NCBI GenBank assembly: GCA_018894105.1
Contig: CM032133.1
Span: 15,514,501-15,578,500 of the forward strand
Length of the DNA: 64,000 bases
Direction of reading: 5' to 3'
Source of the DNA: Jacaranda mimosifolia
Taxonomy: Eukaryota > Streptophyta > Magnoliopsida > Lamiales > Bignoniaceae
Below, piece after piece: positions 44,841 through 57,140 of this stretch. The notes beneath the pieces are model-generated. The model was not told the DNA's origin, did no database searches, and saw nothing but the letters and a program-made list of their open reading frames with translations. The position numbers and the translations under genes are program-made. The first letter of the stretch is position 1. The number at the start of each line of letters is the position of its first letter.

Positions 44841-46334
44841 AGATATCGAGGGCAACTTAGTCATTCTATTTTTTCTAGTAGGAGTTGCTAGCTTTCTTTT
44901 ATTGAGTTGTAGGTTTATAGATGAGGATTTCTCATCAAAGAAGGTAGATTTTTTAGTTTAAGCCCTTCTTGAACATCCTTCAAAAATCTAATATATTTTT
45001 TAGGGTTTATGAGGGTCACGAGACAATTTTAAAGGGTGCTTCAATGTTATCATCATCATCACATAGACACGAGGTTGGTCTTTTTAAGCCATCATCAATT
45101 AAGGGTCCACCTATTATATCATCTAGAGTTCTAACGAAGGCTATTCTAACATCACATATCTTATCGGGTATCCTAATTTCTTCTCTATTAAAAATTTTAA
45201 AATTTTGCCATGTCATGTATTTTGGGCCTATTCCCACTTAATTAATACGAATAATATTAAAATTATACGTCTACAACAATATTTGAAGAAAACCAAAAGT
45301 AATTTCTATATATCACATATATATACCTATAGAAAAATATAGGCATAAAATTAGTTAATTTACATTTATATGATAATTTGAATTGATTGTAATGCCAATA
45401 TATTGATAAATGAGTAACATGCAATAAGATTTTTGGCAAAATAAGAATTCAAAGATAATGTGCAATAAAACATTTTAAATGATTACGTATATATTTTGAA
45501 AAAATGTGGAGGAGAAATGCAACAAATCCAAAGTATTCTACTGAATAATAGAAACAAAATATTTAGGACATATTTGATAAAGATAGTATGGTCCTTTCTA
45601 TACATTTACAAAAATTGAAAGGTAAAATACAACCTACCATTTATTGTAGATAGATTAAGTCAACAAAGAAAAATGAGGATATCAAATATTCTGGGATCTT
45701 TAGCTGTACGACATATTTGAAATTGAATCTATGAACTTGAAACCTATTTTGAAGCATGTGGCTATGAAATTCTTACCCTGGCATTATATAGACCTTATAA
45801 ATGTAATAGATCTATGCCATTGTTTTAATATTTTTACATTACATTCAAAGTTTGAATTTGAGTGATTTCTCATTTTAATTAATATAATTTAATTTGTTGT
45901 TGCACATAAATGGAGCTAGTATCTTTTGCAGATAACAATGCAGTATTGGGCTTCTGCTCCTTGAACACACCTGCATAAATTCTAAGCTCTAGTTTTGTAA
46001 ATGATTGCTTAGATATCTTTTTGGCTTTGTAAGTTGGTATTTTTATATTAATTAAGTCCTTGGTGTGCTTTGGCCCAATTGGGGAGTCCATCTTGAGTGG
46101 GCTTAAATTAGTGGACTCACTGGTGTCTTTTTTATTTAATAAATTTAGTTTCTTATTTTCTATTTACTTTTTGGCCTTTAAGGTCATAATTTGTCATAAT
46201 TCATATCAACAAACCCTTTACTTTCAGTTGGATATTTACCTTTTCAAATTGAAAGTATAACTTGAAGATTTATTTTATTTTATTTTACTTTACCATAGTA
46301 GTTAATTTTATTATTATTATTTTTTGACTTATCT
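44841..46334. other. Intergenic, no gene seen
   Basis: Overlapping frames on both strands at 44969-45241 may be leftover LINE DNA upstream of the ORF2 fragment, but no domain is recognisable. The rest is AT-rich and plain. A moderately conserved-looking block at 46040-46260 could be anything. Confidence 0.45.
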
Positions 46335-46343
46335 TTAATTTAA

Positions 46344-46552
46344 GGGTTAATTACACTTTGCCATCTGAACTATTTGATTTTTTACACTTTGCCTCCTAAA
46401 CTTTTTTTCTTTACACTCTACCATCTAAACTTTGATTTTTTTTACACGTTGGCATATAATGGCGCTTCTGGTGGAACATGCCACCGTGATTCCATCACAT
46501 GCAACGCACCCACCTATTTTTAAGGGTAAATTGGTCCGCACAATCTGATAAA
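46344..46552 (+). repeat. MULE-2 left terminal inverted repeat
   Basis: GGGTTAATTACACTTTGCC at the tip, ending around TTGGTCCGCACAATCTGATAAAATG. It pairs with the reverse complement of about 52886-53093. Confidence 0.88.
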
Positions 46553-47424
46553 ATGAATTAATAAAAAAAAAACCGAAAGCTTCACTTGGACTTCTCACTT
46601 CACTTCAGATTTAGGGCAGATTTCTCACTTCTCACTTCTCACTTCATATTCTCATTCACTTCACTTCAAATTTGGGCTTATTCAGATTTCAAAATCAAAT
46701 CTAACACTGATAATTTTTCATTTGTTCGTGTGAATGCTTCAATGGTTTGGGAAATTCGCAATGAGACTAAGGGAAAGTTGCGAAGTGGACGAATGGCTCC
46801 AGATTACGATATGAAAATTTAAGTTTTAATGTTAATTGAATGTGTTGGGTATTAGTTGAATGTGTTGGGTGTTCGTTAAATTTAAGTTTTTATGATACAT
46901 ATGATTGTAATTTCTTAATTTTTATGCAAGTTATGTCTGATTTGTTTTGGGCAGCGGGACATTGCATGTTGGGTAATATTAGTTTGAATGTAATGGGACA
47001 TTTAGATTATTTTCGTACTGATTCTATCCCTGCTTTTTTTGTAATTATTTTCTAGATTTTATATTTTTTTGGCATCTTGTACTTTTTATTGAGATGGGAC
47101 CACTTTCTGGAATTATGTGTTCTCTTTTTTTGCTTTTAATTTTTTATTACCTGTTGGATGGACCACATGCTGGCCGCTGGGTAGCATTTGTTGATATATG
47201 TGGAGTGGAGACACAAGCAGAGAGATACTTTGTCTATGCTTTTGGTGTCTATTTTTTTTATCTCCATATGAATTGTTTATCTTTTTTTGATTGTCTGCCA
47301 CATGAATTTTTTTATAGTTACTGGATTATTTACTTATTGAATTATAATTATTGGATTATTAAACATAAACTGATTAATTTTTTTCCACACACTATGTCCT
47401 AATTCTGACAAATTTACTATAAGA

Positions 47425-50165
47425 ATGCATCATTCTGGGAGGTTTTTAAATTTAGGCCGTTTAACTTATGTTGAGGGTGCAATTAGTCATATAGATTTCT
47501 GTGATCCTGATGAAATGTCATCGCTAGAGATAATGTGTATGGCTAAAGAAGTTGGGTTAGATGGTGAAGTTGTTTTTTATTATAGTAGAACTAGGATAGA
47601 TGACTCAAGTTACTTGGTAATAATGACAATAGATAATGATGCAGTTAACTTAGTGAATTTCATTGATGAACATAGCATGGTTGGGGTGTTTGTAGATCAC
47701 CAAAAATTTAATGAACCGTCTTCTCAATATGAGGGTGAATCTGAGTTTGTGGGAGAACATATAGATAATTTTCCTAGTGTTGATGAGAGGTTAGACTTTC
47801 TTGGTGAAGGAGAGAATGAGCTTAATATAGATGGTGAACAAGAGTTGCCAAATACTGAAAATAATGAAGTGAATCAACCTAACTTACAAAAAGATGTAGA
47901 GTTGCCAAGTTCTGAAAACAACTTAGATGGTGTGACTTATGGTCAAGATGATATTAATACCGAAACAGAATCTGTTAGTGAGGCTCATGTGGATACTGAT
48001 GCTCCAAGGTTGAACTCTAATGTAGTTGATTTCCATCAAAATAGTGATAGTGAGGATGAGCAGTCTATTGGTGAAGATTCTGAATTATCTGATAATTTGA
48101 TTGATAGTGATTGTGATGTCTCTGATGATGACACATGTGTTGATCCAGACATAGAATAGGGTGGGTTTTATATGTCAAATGCCAAAGTAACTAGTAAGCA
48201 TATGGGGACTGGTAAGGATAGTGAGTCTAGTGATGGAAGAGGGCAAAACATGCACAATGGGCATCTAATTTTTAATAGAAGGGCAGATGATTGTGATCCT
48301 ACCTTTGAGTTAGGAATGTGCTTCAGTGACACTGCTACATTTAGGCAAGCACTTAGGCAACATTCCATTATACATGGTAGGGATATAATCTTCACAATCA
48401 ATGATAAGCACAAAGTCCAAGCAAAATGCAAACATGAGAGTTGTCCATGGGTTATTTATGCTTCTAGGGTTCAGGGTGAGGATACCATGCAGGTAAAAAC
48501 CTATAATGGGAAGCATCAATGTCCTAGGCAATAGAGAGTGTCTCATACTAATGCAAGATGGCTTGCTTGTAGATACAAAGATAAAATATGGTATGATCCC
48601 AAATGGCCTGTTGATTCAATGTTGACAATAATGCAAAAAGACATTACATTAAGCTTATGTTTAATAAGAGTCAAATGTATAGGGCAAAGAAGAAAGTGTT
48701 TAAAATGGGTAGTGGATGTGACACTGAACAATATGCTATGCTTTGGTCTTATGCAGAGGAAATAAAAAAGAATAATCCAGAGACAACAGTTAAGATAAAA
48801 TGTAAACTTGTTGGGGGGTAGCCACAATTTAAAAGGTTTTACTTATGTTGGGGGGGCATTAAAAAAGGGATTTCTTGAGGGTTGTAGACCTGTCATATGT
48901 CTTGATGGGTGTCATCTTAAAAGTTCTGCTGGTGGCATTCTCTTAATTGTTGTGGGGATTGATGCCAACAATTGCATATATCCCTTTGCATATGCAGTAG
49001 TAGAGAAAGAAAAGAAGAAGTCATAGGGTTGGTTTATAGACTTACTGGTCCAAGACTTGAATATAGTGAATCCTTACCACTTGACCATAATGTTAGACAA
49101 ACAAAAAGGTTTGGTTGATGCTATAGATTAGTTCTTACCTGGCTGTGAGCATAGATTTTGTGTGATGCATTTGTACAAAAACTTTAAAGTTGCACATAAA
49201 GGATTAACATTGAAAAATATTGTTTGGAAAGCTGCAAGGGCATGTAGAGTTGTTGATTTTGATAGAGCTATGGCTGAATTAAGAGATAGGGATGGGACAG
49301 CATATGATTGGTTGGTGCAGAGACGACCAGTCCATTTTTAAGGTCTCATTTCAGCACCCACTCCAAGTGTGACATATTATTGAATAATATGTCAGAAAGT
49401 TTTAATGTTATTATTCTAAGAGCTAGAAGCAAGCCTATCCTATCTATGCTTGAGATAATTAGGCATACTTTGATGAAGAGGGTACACAAGAAGAGGGATC
49501 AAATGGAAAAGAGCTCTAGTGTCTTTTGTCCAAAAATTACCAAGATTTTAGAGGACTTGAAGAAGAAATCCATGGAGTTCATTGCCCACTGGAATGGTAA
49601 AGATGAATTTGAAATTGAAAGCTGCTATGGTAGTAGGTTTAAGGTGCATTTGGGAGAGAAAACATGCAGTTGTAGGAGATAGGAGCTTAGTGGCATCCCA
49701 TGTGCACATGCCATTTGTGGTTTGTACTACATCGAGTATAATCCTGAAGAATATGTGGATGACTGTTACAAGAAAGAGACTTTTGTCAAGACATATAGCC
49801 ATTTGTTGGGCACACTTAATGGTAATAATATGTGGCCTAAGGTGGATATGCCAGCATTGATTCCACCAGTTGCTGAAAGGTTGCCCGGGAGGCCAAAGTT
49901 GAATGATAGAATAAGAGAACCTGATGAAAAGAAAAAGCATGCTCTAACTAAGACCAAGACTGATTCAGGGAAGCTGGGAAAAAATGGAGTTGTAATGAAG
50001 TGCTCAATTTGCCACAAACCTAATCATAATGCAAGGGGTTGTCCAATCAAGAAACAAAGTCAACCACTTGAAAAGAGATTAGATATTCTTGTTCCAATTT
50101 TTGAAAGTAGTCAACCAACTAGGAAGGTAACAAAATTGGATTGCTTTTTCTCATTTTTTTTGTAA
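47425..50165 (+). pseudogene. mudrA-like MULE transposase, interrupted
   Basis: Domains in order: a PB1-like N-terminus (MHHSGRFLNLGRLTYVEGAI..., from 47425) and a long acidic linker. Then the Mutator DNA-binding domain (FELGMCFSDTATFRQALRQH, 48304-48534). Then the DDE core, with CRPVICLDGCHLKSSAGG (first Asp, about 48904) and MLDKQKGLVDAI (second Asp, about 49092), and HRFCVMHLYKNF. Then a SWIM zinc finger (CSCRR...GIPCAHAICGLYYI, about 49660-49735) and a CCHC knuckle (KCSICHKPNHNARGC, about 50000-50045). In-frame stops at 48157, 48532, 49024, 49129, 49338 and 49679, plus frame changes, make it a pseudogene. Domain order matches autonomous plant MULEs. Confidence 0.87.
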
Positions 50166-50212
50166 TTTTTTTCTCAATTTTATGCTTATCTGTTGTGTTA
50201 TGTTTCATACAG

Positions 50213-51660
50213 GGAAGATGGAGGAAAAGAAATACTTCTGTAGCAAATGATGAAGTAATTGGAAAGGTAAAGAGATTCATACTCATGTTATAAACATAAG
50301 TTTACTTGTATTTAATAGACAACAATTAATTTTTTATTAATACAACAATATAGGGGAAGAGAAATAGAAAAGAGTCAAATGTTTTACCAAATGATCCATC
50401 TTGGGAACCTACTTCAAGTGCTGCAAGAGTAAGTTATCCTACTTTAAATTTTAGTTGTTTCGGAAACTTGATTGATGGCTATTACTTAGTTGCTTGTTTT
50501 ATTTTTGCTAGTCACCTCAGGCAACTCCAACCATAAATAGAAGTGGTGGTGCTCCAAGGGAGCTATCTGCAGATGTTCCACCAACTGAGATAGTTTCAAC
50601 TCTTGCAGGAAAGGTAATTCATTGCTTGCTTCTTATTGCTTACTGTTGAGGGGAATACTTGGTTGCATGTTGCTTCTCATATGCTTGTTTTACTTGGTTG
50701 CTATTATGTGTTGTTTCTTCTTGCTTATTGTTAAGGGGGCTTACTTGGTTGCGTGTCTTCTCTTGTTTGTTTGTTTTAGCCTACCGAGGTACCTACTACT
50801 AGAAGCAAAAGTGGTGATGCTTCAAAGGAAAGAATTAAAGATATTCCACAAAGTCAGCCTACAAAAAGAGGTTCTACAGGAAAGGTAAGTTAATTGCTTA
50901 TTTCACGGTATGATTGTTTCCTTAACATGCTTGCTACTGTTTCTTACTTGGTTGCTTGTTGCAAACTTGTGCTAGTCTACTCAAGCAACTATAAACAGAA
51001 ACCAAAGAGGAGGTGCAGCTGCGGGACCTAGTCCTAGAAGAATGACAAGAAGTGCTACTGCAAGTCCTATAAGAGTCACCAAAAGTATCATGGATAGCCC
51101 AGCAAGAGCCACAAGAAGCAGTGCTCAACAATCCTTGGTAAAAGTTAATACATGCATAATGATACCTACAATATATACTAACTCTTGTTATGCTTCAGGT
51201 ACAAGGCAAAGGAAAAAGAAAAGATGTCCTCCAGACAAGTTCAAAAACTCTTGGACTTAGGAGAAAACTGAAGGTAACAAGAAAATGCACAGAAGCAAAG
51301 GCCACAACATCCAAAAATGAAGTCAATCATGTTGATAATAAAATGGAAAGCAAAGCAGCTCCAAGCAAGGCCTCAGCTCCATCTAAAGCACCAGCAAGCA
51401 ACAAAGGCACAAGCATGCTTAATGATACAGCCATAAGCACACAGACTTCTACTGCATTGACTAAACCAGTGTGGAGGCCTCCAGGCAGCAACAACATTAT
51501 GGATGGTGTGAGGTTCAACACTAAGAAGAGGGGAACACAATCCAACAAAGTTATTTCAGAAGAAGATACACCCCACCCATATGTGCTCAAATGTAATCTT
51601 GGATTATTTTGGCATTCTGGATTCTATCTTAGGATTGCATTATCTATTAGGCATTTCTAG
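50213..51660 (+). pseudogene. Multi-exon basic C-terminal tail of the MULE-2 transposase
   Basis: A series of short candidate exons continues the transposase: about 50213-50267, 50354-50430, 50512-50613, 50780-50884, 50976-51136 and 51199-51660. Most end in GGAAAG/GTAA or a similar donor, and the introns are about 60-170 bases. They encode Ser/Thr/Lys/Arg-rich, low-complexity protein with a repeated module (SRSGG.APREL..., SKSGDASKERIKD..., NQRGGAAAGPSPRR). The introns also repeat a TTGCTTGCTTxTTATTGCTTACTTGG motif, so exon-intron units seem to have been duplicated. The last exon ends at the TAG at 51658-51660. Confidence 0.55.
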
Positions 51661-52190
51661 ATATGCTTTAGATTATTTTGGCACTTTTGAATAGTGATCC
51701 GTTGAATGTTTTGGCACTTTTGAATACTAGGCATTTCTGAAAATGCCTATGATTATTTTGGCATCCTGATTTATCATGGTATTTTGTTGAATATTTGCTG
51801 TGATGAACACAGTTAGTAGTAAATGAGAATTAATATTGATCCATTTTGAACACATTGTGCTTTTTGATCCTTTTACAAGAAGATGATTTTTATGTGCTTT
51901 TAGATACTTTTGCATTATTGATTGGATATTTGATTACTAGCTACAATTTCGTACAAGTGGATAAGGTGAAATGCTAACATCAATTCATTCATTCATCACT
52001 CCTAAACAGCAATACAGAAATGGTTCCATACACATGACCATAATTCACAAAACTTTAAAAATTGGAATTTGGTCATAACTCCTACACAGCAAAACATACA
52101 TCCATACTCCATAACATCTAACCAAACTAACACTGACAGCAACTACGTACTCTTGCTTGCACTACCCAACCAACCATCTCACTAATTCTA

Positions 52191-52803
52191 TTACTTAAAC
52201 AGATAGAAAAAAATCCAAGAAAAGATCAATGCCGCCCATAGCCATTTCTCCCTTCTACTCTTCTTTTTCAGCTGCTCTTCAAGGTTATTAACATGTCGAA
52301 GTAATTCAGGGATAATCTGCCGGGCTCTAGTGCACATTGGGGGATCAATCCAAACAAAATAGGTGCAATCTCCAACTCGCTGAAATGAGAACAAACTTAT
52401 GAACATAGTTAGCTTAAAGGTTTGAAGTTCCAAAAAAAAATAAAAAATCAACAAACAAATAAGACAAGCATCACAGACAACAAATTGGGGAAACATAACA
52501 AGTTTAATTTCTAAAATTTAAAGGCATGTTTTTTGAGCACCTATTACACAAAATATATTTAATAGAATGTTTTCAGTCCCTAAATTTCATATAACTCACA
52601 AAATTTTCGATTTACTCACAAAATAAAAAACTAGGGTTTGTAAATTGAAAGAGAAAACTGATTTTACCCTGAAATTTCTCACAAGTTGCATATCTTTTTC
52701 CTGAATTAATGTCGGTCCATGACATTTTCTTCACCGAATTCCTCCTACAATTGCAGATTTCATCCATCTCGAGCACCTCTAAAGTTTGCTTCCACATTCT
52801 CAA
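52191..52803 (-). CDS. GRF zinc-finger / coiled-coil / membrane-anchor protein carried by MULE-2
   Basis: The two exons are 52803-52668 and 52375-52191, joined by a GT-AG intron (donor CAGG/GTAAAA, acceptor CGAG/TTGGAG). They give 106 residues without a stop. The zinc finger is C17-x-C19, then C41 and C49, followed by YFVWID; this matches the GRF-type pattern (CxC...TxxNxGxxxxxC...CxxFxWxD). The usual GRF residues are partly changed (SGKRYATC for PGRRFxxC). A charged coiled coil follows (about residues 68-86, NNLEEQLKKKSRREK). The C-terminus is a hydrophobic anchor (about 87-105, WLWAALIFSWIFFYLF). GRF fingers bind single-stranded DNA in some DNA-repair proteins; in plants many small GRF-zf proteins are uncharacterised. 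It converges with the transposase, in the position of mudrB. A captured host gene is the main alternative. Confidence 0.72.
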
Positions 52804-52885
52804 TTTGGAGGGAAAAACAAAGCTTTACATACATTATATAAATACATATGTAGGAAATGAAGTAAACTAGATATATAAAACCATT

Positions 52886-53093
52886 TTATTAGATTATGCG
52901 GACCAATTTACCCATAAAAACAGGTGCGTACGTCGCATGTGATGGAATCACGGTGGCATATTCCACCGAAAATGCCATTATATGCCAACGTGTAAAAAAA
53001 ATCAAAGTTTAGATGGTAGAGTGTAAAGAAAAAAAGTTTAGGAGGCAAAGTGTAAAAAACTGAATAGTTCGGATGGCAAAGTGTAATTAACCA
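52886..53093 (-). repeat. MULE-2 right terminal inverted repeat
   Basis: Mirror copy of the left end. Differences are scattered substitutions and small T-run length changes. The last base pair of the tip differs from the left end (T instead of G). Confidence 0.88.
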
Positions 53094-53102
53094 TTAATTT
53101 AA

Positions 53103-53812
53103 TTATGAAATAATTTTGATATTCATCAATTAAGTAATTAGGAGATCAACAAGTCCTTTTATTTGTTACCTTTAGAAGATAACACTTTACTAGCAAATTG
53201 TATCCAAAAGACTTGGCAACTTGATATTGCTCAAAACTTGGAAGTTTTTTTTATAGTTAGAATGAGATTAAAAAGTAAACATTTACCTTTACTTTTACTC
53301 ATTTCCAATACTTAATTTACTAACACTTTTGAGATAGTTACTTTCAGGGAGTCCCAACTTAAGGGAAATGTATCCAAATTTGAGTGGGATGGTAGGATTG
53401 AATTAGAGTTGGAGGTCGAAGGCATCGTAGGAGTAGGTGGCAGCCAGCGACGAAAGGCTAGCCACCTTTATGGAGTAAAGGGCAACAAGGGCATTGTCCT
53501 TAAGGAGCAACCGCGACCTTATTAGGGACTAAACACAGAGTAGTTGCCCACACAACAAGTGGGCACCCGTGGGGCACCCTTATCATGGGTAGGCATCCTT
53601 CTAAGTGATTTCTCCATTGGGGTGCTCGTCGTTTTAGGTGGCCACAGAGGTGCTAAATTAATTTGTGTACACGAAGGTCATCCTTCTCACAATATTACTA
53701 TATTTTTCAAGTTTGTGAGCCTTCCTTTAGGCATATCTTACAATTCAGTTTTAGGTCATGGAGCTGTATGTCAAGAGCACATTCATAGTATTTAGTTATT
53801 AAGTCATCTTGT
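53103..53812. other. Spacer with possible LTR remnant of element C
   Basis: AT-rich to about 53340. Then comes a GC-richer block (53400-53650) with GTCGAAGGCATCG, GGCACCCGTGGGGCACCC and GGTAGGCATCC. Its position before the element C antisense ORF is where the 3' LTR would be, as in element B. I could not match it to the LTRs of A or B, so this is inference from layout. The open frame 53544-53795 is not a supported gene. Confidence 0.3.
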
Positions 53813-55500
53813 TTGTCAGGGTTAAAATTTGATTTAGAGTTTAACTTTGGAGAGGAGAACTCTTTTGAGGAGCAGTCTAAGGCCACTTATGTTGTCAATA
53901 GGAGTCTTACCCATATTAGTAGTTTGTCTTATTCATTTACTATGGGGAAGTTAAAACTATTGAGATGTAGAGTTTGCTTTAATGATGAGTTTGAGTTCGT
54001 TCTTCTTTATTCAGAGGATCGATTATGTCACTTCCTCTAGAGTACTTCACTATTTTTTATAGGTATTTTAGCAGTAGGGTTTCCCTTTCTCCTGATCCAT
54101 GGTTGTTAGAGGTAGTCAAGAGTTCTGGGATGTGTTTGAGTTAGTTTGCTCTAAACTCATTTGCATATTTCATAGGATTCTAGCACTGTCTTAGGGAGCT
54201 GGGTCTTCCTGTTTCTTTAGATAACTCTCACACTCTCTTTATGGCAAGGAAAATTCCCAACGAAGCCTTCTTTCACTTTTTTCCTAGACCAAGTTGTAGG
54301 TTTTTGAGTGGATTACCATATTTCCAAGGACCTTGGAAGAGCTCTTTTTTTTTTTTTTGAGAGAGAGAAATAAAGGTTGCGGGATCTTCTGTGTTTGGAG
54401 TAGGTTTCTTTCATTAACACATCTATGAGAGATTCATAGTGACCTTTGCAACAATTCGAGGAAGTTGGGTTGTTTACCTCTCCAATAACTTACATATTTC
54501 TTGCTGGTACTTAGTTGATTTTTTTGGTTTCTTCTTTTGTTTGTATACTTATTTTTGCATTCATAATTTCTCCTCAACACTTATGTTTTTTTTTTCTCAA
54601 TATTTTGCTGAACTTAATTCAATTTGCTTGTTTTTTGCTGGAAAAATATCAACTTAGTGAGGATTGCACTATGAGGGCGAATAGTAGTACTTACTAGTGG
54701 GATGACATTCGAGTCTGCCAACGAGGCATTCTAGAGAGCCTTAGCTTCTGCTTCCTCCTTCAATACCTCAGTTAGACACAGACAGTGGTTCTAAGCTAGT
54801 GACTTTGGGACCAGCTGGGAAACGTGCTTGGAGTCTATGATTGTGACTACTTGCCCTTGGTGCTCTAGCCCCTTTTATGCTGGTAAGGGCAAGTGATTAT
54901 TTCGTTATGGATTATATAAAAGCTGCGATTAGATTTTACAGCCTCTAGGTGTAGTGGATGAATATAATCAAGGGAAGTTGAAGATATTCTCCTCTTTGCA
55001 CTCATAGAGCTTTGATGTTGGGGACTTAAAGCGGGTAAGCATTTTCTATTTTCCCTAGCTTATTTTGATTGCTATAGTATTTGTAGTAGTATATAGTTGT
55101 TTAAATATTTTATTTATTATTTCTGATCCGGTCTTAAACTTGGTAGTGTAGATGTCCAGTCGAGTGGAGGGAACTTTGGCTATCATAGCCAAGGCACTTG
55201 TTCTACTACACAGGAGGAGGCAACGAAGGAATTCTAAGGCTCCAATAAGTTCTTTAAGGCAGATGAGGTGCATACCATTGTGATGTATGACCAGTCCATT
55301 AGAGTTGTCACCATGTGTTCAATGAGACTTGGTAGTACCCTTCAGAGGACTTGTTGTTACTTAACTCTGCTATTCGTGTTAACCTCCCTACTAAGGTGGT
55401 TGGCGGATCGTCAGAGTTTGGCATTGAGGCCATGATAGAGGATCAAGCAGTTAGGACTCCACAAGCGGCTGCCTAGAAGTTTGACTAAGACATAGTCATT
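53813..55500 (+). pseudogene. aORF remnant of element C (Transposase_28-like)
   Basis: With frame changes, the plus strand at about 54060-54380 gives a series typical of the Transposase_28 family: GFPFLLIHGC, SSGMCLSQFALNSFAYF, LGLPVSLDNSHTLFMARKIP, NEAFFHFFPRPSC and LSGLPYFQGPWKSSFFF. The ordering (hydrophobic start, NSF/NSW-like motif, FxxxFxxKxxP, FxxxP, GLPxxxxxWKxxFFF) is the family pattern. It is clearly more diverged from A and B than they are from each other. The frame at 53813-54040 lies just upstream and may be its N-terminus. Many stops. Confidence 0.55.
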
Positions 55501-55829
55501 TCTTTAGTTAAGGATAACTTTGTTTATATTTCTCTCTAGTAGTATGTTAGTTAGTTTTGTTCCATGGCCAAGTGAAGGTGGACATCATTTCTTATTTGCA
55601 TACCTTGATTTTGTTAGACTTCATATCTTTGTTACAGATGCTTGGTAGCTTTTACATTCTTTTCGCACTTGATTGTTTTGATGATGGCATGACTTATCAT
55701 TTTTTTAATATTTCGAGTTATTTATGCTATTCTCGTCTTGCCATATTTTTGTATTTTTTTTTCTTTTTTGCTTGCTTCTTAGGACTTTGCTATAAGAAAG
55801 CATGATGGCGAGCTATCTTGCGGGTTATG

Positions 55830-56250
55830 TAGCGAGGTTGATGAGTTGCATGCTCCCTTGGGGTCTTATAGCAATTTTTGTCATGTTGTGCACTTTTCTA
55901 GGGGCCTTACAACAGTCTTAATTACTATGTATTACCTTGGTGGTCTTATAGAAGTCTTGATTATTATACAGCCCTTTGAGGGTCTTTTAGCTATCTTGGT
56001 TGTGTTGCGTGCCTCTTTAGGGGTTTTATAGTAGTCCTTGTTGGTTTACCATGTTCCTTTTTAAGGGTCCTATAGTTGTTTTTTTGTGTTTGCCAGCATC
56101 CCTTAAAGGATTTTATAGTGGTCTTTTATGTGCCACTTGTCCTCTTGGGGGTCTTATAATTAATAGTTTTTGTTTGTCGTGTGTCCTGTTGGGATTCCTA
56201 TCTCTTTTTGCCATGTACCCCCTTAGAGGTTCTGTGTGGAGAGAGCCACT
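55830..56250 (+). repeat. Degenerate ~70-bp tandem repeats in element C
   Basis: The motif CCTTxxGGGGTCTTATAG...TTGxTGTxxTGC recurs about six times (for example near 55855, 55905, 55940, 55980, 56015 and 56145), with spacing from about 35 to 75 bases. A G-run of 10 lies just after, at about 56294. The position, between aORF and pol/gag remnants, matches the repeat zones of A and B. Confidence 0.55.
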
Positions 56251-56484
56251 TAGGGTCTCCCACAAAAATGTTGTGTTTGTTGTCTTTTTTTTGGGGGGGG
56301 GGGGCTTGTTTCTTGGGGTCTTACTGTAAATGTGTTTTTTCTACAAATTATCATTGTGCAACAATATGAGAGAAGTATGGAAGATATTGGAGTACTTCAT
56401 TGAATTTTCAAAAGAACATTTATCATCTGCTAAATTTAGACGAGCTTTTATTCATGATAAACATAAAACTAGCCTAACTTAATG

Positions 56485-57140
56485 GAAATAAAACTCGAAT
56501 ATTAAAAGGGAAACCTAATCTACTAACATGGATACGTTATTTAGGAAGTAGGTCAACTGAACCTCAAGGGGCATGTTTATTGAGGTAGGGAACTTTCTCT
56601 GTCTTTGCAGTTTTAACTGAGTTACTGAGGATGGTTTCTTTCTTCTTGAGGATTCCTTTTGCTACGATCTTAAATTGCTTGGTTTTCTCTCCTTCAAATT
56701 GGCATAAATTAGTGGAAATAAAACACTAAAAGGGAAACCTAATCTATTAAAATGAACGAACTTATTTCAAAAGTAGGTCTACTGCGCCTCATGAGGCATG
56801 TTTATTGAGGTTGGAGACTTTCTCCATCTTTGTAATGTTGGCTCAATTGCTGAGGTGGTTTCTTCCTTCTTGAGGGTTATATTTTGCGGTAATCTTATGT
56901 TGTTTGATTTTCTTCCTTTCAAACTGGCTTAAGTTACTAGAAATAAAACTTGAACACTGAAAGGGTTACCTACTCTATTAAAGCAAACAAATCTATTTTG
57001 AAAATGGGTCTACTACGCTTCAAGGAGCATGTTTATTGAGGTTGGAGACTTTCTACATCTTTGTAATATTGACTAAGTTACTGAGGTGGTTTCTTTTTTA
57101 TTGAGGGTTTCTTTGTTGTAATCTTGCATTTCTTGGTTCT
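56485..57140 (+). repeat. Three tandem ~225-230-bp units in element C
   Basis: GAAATAAAAC...AAAGGGxxACCTAxTCTA starts units at 56485, 56715 and 56940. Each unit also has GGCATGTTTATTGAGGTxGG, ACTTTCTxxxTCTTTG and GAGGTGGTTTCTTxCTTxTTGAGG. The copies differ at perhaps one base in eight by eye. No coding function is seen on either strand. Confidence 0.85.

Larger units (their letters stand above)
46344..53093. mobile_element. MuDR-like element (MULE-2) with two convergent genes
   Basis: The inverted ends are about 200 bases: the left starts GGGTTAATTACACTTTGCCA and the right, reverse-complemented, starts TGGTTAATTACACTTTGCCA. They stay alignable through TTTACACTTTGCCTCCTAAAC and TTACACGTTGGCATATAATGG. 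A perfect 9-base duplication, TTAATTTAA, flanks it at 46335-46343 and 53094-53102. A mudrA-like transposase gene runs rightward (47425-51660, broken) and a small GRF-zinc-finger gene runs leftward (52803-52191, open). Maize MuDR likewise carries two convergent genes, mudrA and mudrB. The ends here are more alike than those of MULE-1, so this insertion is probably younger. Confidence 0.9.

Noticed and set aside
47094..47402. 102-codon hydrophobic frame in MULE-2
   Set aside because: T-rich leader sequence upstream of the transposase start gives an apparently hydrophobic peptide; no motif or second copy supports it.
55557..56369. Hydrophobic frames read as membrane proteins
   Set aside because: They come from T-rich, tandemly repeated DNA of element C and change frame between repeat units.
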